A stretch of DNA of 16,552 bases from JAUNSR01 sp036655355 (GTDB taxonomy: Bacteria; Bacteroidota; Bacteroidia; Bacteroidales; JAUNSR01): positions 1 to 16,552 of the forward strand of contig JAVVQG010000023.1 in NCBI GenBank assembly GCA_036655355.1. Reading direction: 5' to 3'. Of this stretch, positions 1-6,200 are shown in pieces. Position 1 is the first letter of the stretch. Each line of letters starts with the position of its first letter. Position numbers and translations under genes: made by a program. Under the pieces are notes generated by a model. It ran no database searches. It had not been told where the DNA came from and saw nothing but the letters and a program-made list of their open reading frames with translations.

Positions 1-62
1 AAGCTCTCTATAAGAGTTTCGAAATACTTTTCTTTGACCATGTCAATAACCTTATTAAGATA

Positions 63-173
<111 letters not shown>

Positions 174-177
174 TTAA

Positions 178-211
178 AGAAAGCTTGTCGAGTAATCGAC
201 GAGCTTTTCTT
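178..211 (+). terminator. Intrinsic terminator of the rRNA operon (first)
   Basis: A 12-bp stem (about 180-191 with 196-207) has the arms AAAGCTTGTCGA and TCGACGAGCTTT, one G-U pair and a GTAA loop, and runs into a T-rich tract. It starts within ten bases of the 5S 3' end, the expected place for rRNA operon termination or processing. Confidence 0.85.
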
Positions 212-227
212 GTTTTAAGACGTTTTG

Positions 228-273
228 AAAGCGAGACCCCGTTACAGCGATGTGGCGGGGTCTCGCTTTTTAC
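228..273 (+). terminator. Second strong intrinsic terminator of the rRNA operon
   Basis: A perfect 14-bp GC-rich stem pairs AAAGCGAGACCCCG (228-241) with CGGGGTCTCGCTTT (256-269) around a 14-nt loop, and the right arm ends in a T run. It lies 20 bases behind the first terminator. Tandem terminators after a highly transcribed rRNA operon are common. The stem has A-rich and T-rich flanks on both sides, so it could work in both directions. Confidence 0.85.
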
Positions 274-338
274 TATTTCAAGAGAACGTGTTGGTTGAAC
301 TACCTTTAGAATTCCATGTTTTAAATTATGGCAGTAAA

Positions 339-412
339 TGAAATCGCCATATCTTATCGAAAGAAGAGATACCTAGATAATGATATATAGATGTCGCATT
401 TAATCTTGATGT
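339..412 (+). repeat. Three-way-junction repeat, copy 1 (complete)
   Basis: This copy matches 14357-14429 at roughly 58 of 73 aligned positions by hand, with one 1-nt gap. The foldable core is 345-396, exactly 52 nt, as in the other complete copy. It has an outer stem CGCCAT (345-350) with ATGTCG (391-396), 5 of 6 paired. Arm 1 is CTTATC-GAAA-GAAGAG (353-368) with a GNRA-type tetraloop closed by C-G. A weaker arm 2 lies at about 369-386. Identity continues about 16 nt past the outer stem (GCATTT.ATCTT), so the repeated unit is longer than the fold. No family name can be assigned from sequence alone. The orientation shown is arbitrary. Confidence 0.7.
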
Positions 413-428
413 TTAGATATTCACCCAA

Positions 429-463
429 TGAAATCGCCCTATCTCATCAAAAGATGATGTATC
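429..463 (+). repeat. Three-way-junction repeat, copy 2 (truncated)
   Basis: This begins with TGAAATCGCC as in copy 1, 90 bp further on. The outer left arm (CGCCCT, 435-440) and arm 1 (about 443-458, TCATC-AAAA-GATGA, perfect 5 bp) are kept. After about 463 similarity to the other copies ends, and the sequence runs into the IS3 orfA remnant about 25 bp later. Arm 1 has different bases from the other copies yet still pairs. It appears cut off at its right end. Confidence 0.55.
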
Positions 464-488
464 CAGATGATCTTTCTCAATCATGCTT

Positions 489-854
489 TTACGCTGCTAT
501 ATTGACCCCGTTCTTTGCTCTTTTTTCTAGAACTTCGAGTTCCATCTCTAATTTGCCTATTTGGGCATAAAGCTTTGAGCTTATTTCATCAGAAGTTCTA
601 TCTTCTTTTGATTTCATTCCTATTTTGGGAAATAGATTCTCCGCATTATTCTGTAATTACTTTTTCCATTGGTATACTTGATTCTGGTGAACTTCGTATT
701 CACTAGCTATTTCAATGATTGAACGTAGACCCTTTATTACCCCTAAGATTTATGCAGACGAGTATGTGTGATTGGGAGTTGGAATTGAACGTAGACCTTT
801 TATTACCCCTAAGGCTACCTTTGCTTTTAGCGATGGATAAATTTTCCTTCTCAT
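489..854 (-). pseudogene. Broken IS3-family transposase OrfA (HTH protein) remnant
   Basis: Reading the minus strand from the ATG at 854-852 gives MRRKIYPSLKAKVALGVIKG, then after a duplication IIEIASEYEVHQNQVYQWKK and, further on, IGKLEMELEVLEKRAK. This is the normal order of an IS3-family OrfA: N-terminal helix-turn-helix (the I.EIA..Y.VH.NQVY.WKK signature), then a coiled-coil leucine zipper (K.Y.QIG.LEMELE.L.K). The frame is interrupted by TAA at 752-750 and TAA at 659-657 (where WKKQ would be expected), and by a duplicated 30-bp segment that repeats the peptide LGVIKGLRSI. The reading ends at TAA 491-489. No orfB (DDE transposase) follows; the sequence passes straight into repeat copy 2, so the element has lost its catalytic half and right end. 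A left-end remnant could lie near 910-925 but is not certain. It cannot encode a working transposase. Confidence 0.8.
718..813. repeat. 30-bp direct repeat pair inside the orfA remnant
   Basis: Positions 718-747 and 784-813 are identical except for one C/T difference. The offset is 66 bp, a multiple of three, so the reading frame is kept across the duplication. The 36 bp between the copies carries one of the in-frame stop codons. On the minus strand each copy encodes LGVIKGLRSI. Confidence 0.85.
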
Positions 855-1031
855 TTCGGTTTTGTTTAATATAATCTTTTTATACTCACCTTAAGCAACG
901 GTTTAAATAGAGGGTGCCATTATAAATATTCAGAATCACTCGATATGAATAAATCCATCCTCTATTACTAAAACGAAAAACCATTTATATATTTTTGATT
1001 CTCAATTTATATTCTACCATCGTTAAATATA

Positions 1032-1039
1032 TACTTTTG
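1032..1039 (+). promoter_or_regulatory. Likely -7 box of the sufS promoter
   Basis: TACTTTTG fits the Bacteroidetes -7 consensus TAnnTTTG and ends 22 bp before the sufS start codon, which predicts a very short leader. No convincing -33 TTTG is seen at the usual 19-21 bp spacing. The surrounding DNA is very AT-rich, so a chance match is possible. Confidence 0.4.
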
Positions 1040-1061
1040 TATAATACAAAAATGACTAATT

Positions 1062-2279
1062 ATGAAAGAGATTAATGAAATAAGAAACGACTTTCCAATC
1101 CTTTCGAAAAAGATATATAACAAAGATCTGGTTTATCTTGATAACGGGGCGACCACTCAAAAACCCAAATGTGTCGTAGAGAAAATAGAGGAAGGTTATT
1201 ATAATACGAATGCAAATATTCACAGGGGAGTACATTATCTCAGCCAGGCAGCAACCGAGGCACATGAGAATGCACGTCAAAAAGTGCAACATTTCATAAA
1301 TGCGCCAAAATCAGAAGAAGTTATCTTTACAAGAGGAACAACAGAAGCCATCAATTTGATAGTTTCAACTTTTGGAGATAAGTTTTTAAATCCTGGCGAT
1401 GAAGTAATTCTTACAGAGATGGAACATCATGCAAATATTGTTCCGTGGCAGATGTTGAGAGATCGCAAAGGAATTGTGATAAAAGTAGTTCCTATGAATG
1501 AAAAACAGGAGCTTGATTTAGATGCTTATCATAAACTGTTTACGGATAAAACGAAATTCGTTTCGGTCACACATGTATCGAATGTGCTCGGGACTGTTAA
1601 TCCGGTCAAGGAAATGATTGCATTTGCTCATCAAAGAGATATTCCTGTATTAATAGACGGTGCACAATCTGTTCCTCATATAAAGGTCGATGTTCAGGAT
1701 CTAGATGCAGACTTCTTTGTTTTCTCAGCTCATAAGATTTATGGTCCGACAGGGATTGGCGTACTATATGGAAAAGAAAAATGGCTTAATGCGATGCCCC
1801 CATATCAGGGAGGGGGAGAAATGATAGCTCATGTTTCTTTTGATAAAACAACCTACAATGAATTACCATATAAATACGAGGCCGGTACTCCTGATTATAT
1901 TGGATCAACAGCTCTTGCTGCAGCTTTAGATTATATTGAAGAGATCGGGATTGAAAATATAGCTAAGTATGAACATGAACTACTTCAATATGCAACAGAA
2001 GAGTTGTGTAAAATACCAGGCATTAAAATTTATGGAAATGCAGAGAATAAGAGTGCAGTTATCTCTTTTCTTGTAGAAGGAATTCATCATTATGATATGG
2101 GAATGCTACTAGACAAACAAGGAATAGCTGTTCGTACAGGTCATCATTGTGCACAGCCACTCATGCAGTCTTTGGGAATTGAAGGTACAGTACGCGCATC
2201 TTTCGCTCTTTACAACACGAAAGAAGAGATTGATAAATTTATTACGGCTGTTAAACGTGTTGTTCAAATGTTTAATTGA
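1062..2279 (+). CDS. sufS: Cysteine desulfurase, SufS/CsdA type
   Basis: A 405-residue, PLP-dependent class V aminotransferase-fold enzyme that takes sulfur from L-cysteine to give alanine and an enzyme persulfide, feeding Fe-S cluster assembly in the cytosol. Visible motifs: GATTQKP near residue 29, NIHRGVHYLSQ at 52-62, EMEHHANIVPWQ at 119-130 with the cofactor-stacking histidine, IDGAQSV from 198, SAHK with the PLP-binding lysine K225, EAGTPDYIGS at 273-282 and RTGHHCAQP with the catalytic C363. The short active-site loop and length mark group II (SufS/CsdA) rather than IscS/NifS. The ATG at 1062 gives the family's normal N terminus; an ATG at 1052 is in another frame and stops at once. 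It stands alone: no sufB, sufC, sufD or sufE gene lies beside it, so its partners must be elsewhere. All key residues are present and it should be active. Its base composition is more AT-rich than the genes from 3265 on. Confidence 0.93.
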   Translation: MKEINEIRNDFPILSKKIYNKDLVYLDNGATTQKPKCVVEKIEEGYYNTNANIHRGVHYLSQAATEAHENARQKVQHFINAPKSEEVIFTRGTTEAINLIVSTFGDKFLNPGDEVILTEMEHHANIVPWQMLRDRKGIVIKVVPMNEKQELDLDAYHKLFTDKTKFVSVTHVSNVLGTVNPVKEMIAFAHQRDIPVLIDGAQSVPHIKVDVQDLDADFFVFSAHKIYGPTGIGVLYGKEKWLNAMPPYQGGGEMIAHVSFDKTTYNELPYKYEAGTPDYIGSTALAAALDYIEEIGIENIAKYEHELLQYATEELCKIPGIKIYGNAENKSAVISFLVEGIHHYDMGMLLDKQGIAVRTGHHCAQPLMQSLGIEGTVRASFALYNTKEEIDKFITAVKRVVQMFN

Positions 2280-2317
2280 TAATCTTTCGTATACTCAAGT
2301 CTCATTCAATTAAAATG

Positions 2318-2366
2318 TGCCTCTTATATTTCTATTTGAAAAGATACCCGATAGGTAAATGAGGCA
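2318..2366 (+). other. Possible folded element after sufS
   Basis: The outer arms TGCCTC (2318-2323) and GAGGCA (2361-2366) are perfectly complementary and enclose a small hairpin TACC-CGATA-GGTA (2345-2357). The plan (6-bp outer stem, small TACC/GGTA arm near the 3' side, about 50 nt) resembles the three-way-junction repeats at 345-396 and 14362-14413, but the primary sequence is mostly different and the first arm is weak. It may be coincidence. Confidence 0.3.
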
Positions 2367-2472
2367 GAACAACAAACGGTATTAAGTCAACAAGAATAAT
2401 TTGTAAAATATCAATATAGTTTGATTTTCGTGTTCAAGATTAATTGAATATCATTCTTAAAATATAATGACA

Positions 2473-2516
2473 AAAACTCGCGGATAAAGAGATATTCTTT
2501 ATCCGCGAGTTTTTTA
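2473..2516 (+). terminator. Strong intrinsic terminator, probably for sufS
   Basis: A perfect 18-bp stem pairs 2473-2490 (AAAACTCGCGGATAAAGA) with 2496-2513 around the 5-nt loop GATAT and ends in a T run. It is the first canonical terminator downstream of sufS, about 190 nt after the stop codon. The A-rich and T-rich outer arms make it potentially bidirectional. Nothing coding is seen between sufS and this hairpin. Confidence 0.85.
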
Positions 2517-2613
2517 TAGAGTTATAAACAATAAGGATTCGCTATCCAGATTCGTTTAGATTCCAGTTGTAACCATTGTAAGCTTAGGGCGATAAAATAA
2601 CCTAAACTGTTCC

Positions 2614-2711
2614 GTAACTATATTCCTTCACATGAGGAGGAACTCTGACTTTCTTGATTCATAATGTGTTGTAGAATGGTAACTATACTCCTTCACATCA
2701 CGCGGAACCTG
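2614..2711. repeat. Imperfect direct repeat pair
   Basis: Positions 2614-2647 and 2679-2711 share GTAACTATA, then T or C, then TCCTTCACAT, and a looser GGAAC toward the right end; the offset is 65 bp. No function can be assigned. Confidence 0.7.
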
Positions 2712-2753
2712 TTTAAATTTAGAATAATAAAATTAGACCTTCCAGTTTGCTTC

Positions 2754-2787
2754 CGAAGCGATTCTTATGGAGAAGCGATTCTTATGG
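2754..2787. repeat. 17-bp tandem duplication
   Basis: GAAGCGATTCTTATGG occurs twice in succession (2754-2770 and 2771-2787), differing only in the first base of each unit. It looks like a recent slippage duplication in non-coding DNA. Confidence 0.85.
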
Positions 2788-3074
2788 AGCTAACCGTCTT
2801 AAGCTTACGATTATAAAATTTACTTGACGAATCAGTAATTGCATTCCTAAATATTGTGATTTGATTGATTTAATTTAAATCGATAAAATCACTTAAGAAT
2901 TAGAATGATAGGATTCTTGTCATTCAGATACCCTACTGTTTTCATTCAAACGATTTTGATTCCACTCTAAGCCAATCATTCTAGCGATAAAAAGTCCACT
3001 AATTTGTTGAAAGTCCGATCATCTTGAATTTAAGATCTAACTTGCTCTTTCCTCTTTTATATTAGGAGTCTATC

Positions 3075-3150
3075 GGGGAGGAGTTTTTTCTTTTTTTGAG
3101 AGTCGCATAACGGTCTATGTGACTCTCAAAAAAGAAGGAAACAACACCCC
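3075..3150. repeat. 76-nt near-palindrome (35-bp arms)
   Basis: The arms 3075-3109 and 3116-3150 enclose a 6-nt loop, ACGGTC. The inner 18 bp (3092-3109 with 3116-3133) pair completely with one G-T: T6, then GAGAGTCGCATA. The outer 17 bp pair imperfectly and close with GGGG/CCCC; several mismatches become G-U pairs if the plus strand is transcribed. The T run lies in the left arm and the A run in the right arm on both strands, the reverse of an intrinsic terminator, so neither direction gives a stem followed by U residues. It sits 115 bp past the stop codon of the alpha-2-macroglobulin gene. It might be a small mobile or extragenic palindrome, a structured RNA or an mRNA 3' end stabiliser. 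Confidence 0.75.
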
Positions 3151-3188
3151 AAAAAACCTTTAAATAAAAGAATTAGAAATCTGCATTC

Positions 3189-3254
3189 CAATAACCTACG
3201 TAATCTCAAAGCAGCCATTCAAACATGTCAATAATCTACGTAACCTCAAACAGC
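3189..3254. repeat. Direct repeat pair just past the alpha-2-macroglobulin stop
   Basis: CAATAACCTACGTAATCTCAAA (3189-3210) returns 40 bp on at 3229 with two C/T differences. It lies 11-76 bp past the stop codon of the minus-strand gene. Purpose unknown. Confidence 0.7.
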
Positions 3255-3264
3255 TACAGAATCA

Positions 3265-6200
3265 TTATTCCAGAATAACAACTTTAACTTTTTCCCCGGC
3301 CGTACTGGCATTAATAGAACCTTGATACATCGCATCGCATTGAGAAGCAGGTAAGAAATATACCCCTCCGTAAGCCGCTACCAAATTAATTATTGAGGTA
3401 ACGTACGTACCCGACGATAAATAAGGAATATAACTCAAAACTTCATTATCGCGGAAATCCTGATAGGTAATACCCGTGGATGGTTGCAGCCCAGACGTTC
3501 CCGAGCTCGCACTAGAATCCTCCCCATTTACCGAATTTCCGGAAGTACCCTCGATACTATTTCCTTTCAATGACGTATTAAACATATAACGGTTATTCAG
3601 AATCTCCCAACCTCCTGCGACACGTTGTGATAGCATTAAATCTCTCACACCGACAGATGATACATTCGTAACCCTTGTAACCATTCTAAAATTACTTCCT
3701 AGAGTCAGGTTCTTGACATCTACAACAGAGCCGTCCATATTCTCAAACTGCTGTTTGATCTCAATACCATTATTCACTGCAATCTGATTCTGTACAGACG
3801 GAACACCCACCTCATTTGTTTTGACATAGAGCGTACCCTTACCTCGGTTTGTTATCACAATCTCCTTCAGATTACTATTTACAGGAGCACTCCAAAACCC
3901 TTTCCCCGTCTCTATTTCCTCTTTTTGCTCCTTCTTCTCTAATATAAAACTCATGTGATCTGCCGGTGGAACCTCTCTGAAATACACATACATCGCCATC
4001 AGTCCGAATGAAGTACTTTGAGTACTGAGCCAAGAGTCAGAATTCAGTTCCTTGATAATCTGTTGCGCCAACGGATAAGCTTCCTTCATCCTTTTCAGAT
4101 TAATCAATGCAATAAGTCGTATTGATTTGTTTCGTAAATCCGAACCATAAGTATAAATAGAAGTCTCGTCATTATTACGATCATCTCCCGGCGATATATT
4201 TTCCACAATACGAAGAGCCGTCTGAGGTCGACCTAAATAGATATACGCATTTGCTAACATCCATTTGGCCGAAGAATTTAGATTCTTTCGTTCCAAGAGG
4301 CGATTCATGGCGCCCTTCTCAGGCATTCCGGCGATTGCAAGCAGATAAAGTCGATAAGCTTGTGTCATCTCTTCGGATGCAAGTACTGGAGATTCGATAC
4401 CTTGCCATTCTCTGGCAAGTCTTCCTTGATACTTTAGGGCTCGTTCCTCTATACCGCTTGGTAGAACATATCCTTGAGCCGCAGCAGATACCATGAAACT
4501 AGTGGCATAAACCGATGCCCATCCATTTGAAGAGGTACCTCCCGGCCAATAAGCAAAACTACCGTCAGGCATTATATAATCCCTCAGACGTCCCAGATTA
4601 TGTTGAAGATCCTTCTTTATTTCTTGTAATTCCGAGCCGGAATATTGCATCATCGAAGGCAAATAAAGGAAAGCGAATGTCTTTGATACCAGCTGCTCCA
4701 AACAATCATACGGATAACTTCTTAGCTCATTAGCCCTGCGCTGAATATCCAACGGAGCCAAAGAGGAGACTTCGACCGATGTTTTTCGGGTATCAGGTAA
4801 TCCGAATGGATTCAGTGGAATACGTTTGCTTTCTCCTTTCTCAATCAGATAGCTGGAACTCTTCGTAACACTTCTAAGCGGCGAACTTACCTCTATTTCT
4901 GATTCCCATACAGAAGTAACTCCTCTGCCCTGTGCCGTTAGTTTCACCTCTGCTACCCCTACCTGATTTTTTACGCGTACCGGGAACCAAATGGTTTGGT
5001 CGCCCGATTTATTAAAATGGACCGTACGTTTGTTGGAACCCACTACCTTGAGTAAGTCAGAGGTATTTACACTCACTTCCACATCGCCGATATTTTCTTC
5101 CATTGCAAAAACAGTAACAGGCAACATCACTTCATCATCCGGCGCAAGAGCACGTGGCAAAGTGCCCAATACCATCACAGGCTGTTTCACCGGAATCTCC
5201 CTCTGTGCATTACCGAAGCCATTCTCATTTCCGGCAATCAGCATGCAACGCACCTTACCTACATAATTAGGCATCCGAAGCTGTATTTTCTGTGTCTCAT
5301 TTTTCTTCAAAACCAAAGGTCCTTTAAAAATAACCACGGGTTTGAAACGATTCACGATCGCTTTCGGACCTTTATTCAAAGCATCATCTCCTCCGATGCT
5401 GAATAGCTGCTCTATCTTACCACCGTAAGCCCCCAATACATACTTATACATGTCCCAAGTACGCACACCCAATGCCTCCTTCGCATTAAAAGCTTCCCAC
5501 GGTGAAGGCGTTTTGAAATGAGTCAGATCCAATAATCCCTCATCCACGACAGCAAGTGTGTAAGTCATCGGCTGACCATTTTTCTCCGAAATCTCCAATG
5601 TGAAACTCTGATCCGGTTTCAGCACCGCAGCAGAACCGATCACCGGCTCCAATCTTGAGTCGGGCGAATTCACTAATACCGGTACAACACCATAAAGTCT
5701 GATTGGCAGATCGTTTGCAGTAGATGCATATGGATTAAGGAGCGTAATGCCTAAATAAGCATTTGGCTGCATCTCTTTGGTCGCTTTAAACTTAAAGACG
5801 GTTTCCCCTTTCTCACAATTAATGCGATAATGGGCAATCACGCCCTCTCCGGTTTCAACAGTCAATAAGGCCTTACTTTTTTCGGTCGAAGGGAATGATA
5901 CACGAATCTCTTCACCCGGTTTATAACGCTCTTTATCGGTCGATATCGTTAGCAGATTCGCTTTGTCACGATCAGCCGAAGGAGCATGTTCTTCAAAGTA
6001 AGAATCAAAATAAACCATGCGGCCACTCTGATGTTCGCTTGCCACGTCCCTTACCTGAATATAATAACTGCCCCAATCTTCCTGCGGTATATTCAGTACA
6101 AAATTACCCTTGCCGGCCGCATCGGTGGAAACCGTGAACTCCTTGACCGGTTTGTTGTAGCCCGACGATACGAAATTCGCCACATTACTCATATTCGAAC

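Larger units (their letters stand above)
2580..3000 (-). repeat. Field of degenerate dispersed repeats
   Basis: Read on the minus strand, five stretches share a rough pattern of ATTTTATCG, then TAAGCTTA, then GGTTA, then GGAATC. They begin near 2998, 2889, 2820, 2735 and 2600. The best-preserved examples are at about 2580-2605, 2715-2740 and 2800-2827. Units are 45-50 nt and unevenly spaced (about 70-135 bp), with low identity. No open reading frame runs through them. They could be remnants of an old repeat family or chance similarity in AT-rich DNA. Confidence 0.35.
2280..3264. other. Long AT-rich intergenic region without a gene
   Basis: Nearly 1 kb between sufS and the alpha-2-macroglobulin gene shows no credible coding region in any frame; stops are frequent and no conserved peptide is recognisable. 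It holds a 49-nt imperfect fold (2318-2366), a strong terminator (2473-2516), degenerate dispersed repeats (2580-3000), a repeat pair (2614-2711), a 17-bp tandem duplication (2754-2787), a 76-nt near-palindrome (3075-3150) and a 40-bp repeat pair (3189-3254). Each is listed separately. Confidence 0.75.

Noticed and set aside
515..706. Open frame of 63 codons on the plus strand
   Set aside because: It is antisense to the IS3 orfA remnant, whose minus-strand translation is recognisable; the plus-strand peptide has no family features.
1052..1075. Alternative upstream start for sufS at the ATG at 1052
   Set aside because: It is in another frame and stops after seven codons.
2580..3000. Possible CRISPR array
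   Set aside because: Repeat units are strongly degenerate, unevenly spaced and lack uniform spacers, and no cas gene is present.
3075..3150. Intrinsic terminator for the alpha-2-macroglobulin gene
   Set aside because: On either strand the T run precedes the stem and the A run follows it, so the required U tract after the hairpin is missing.
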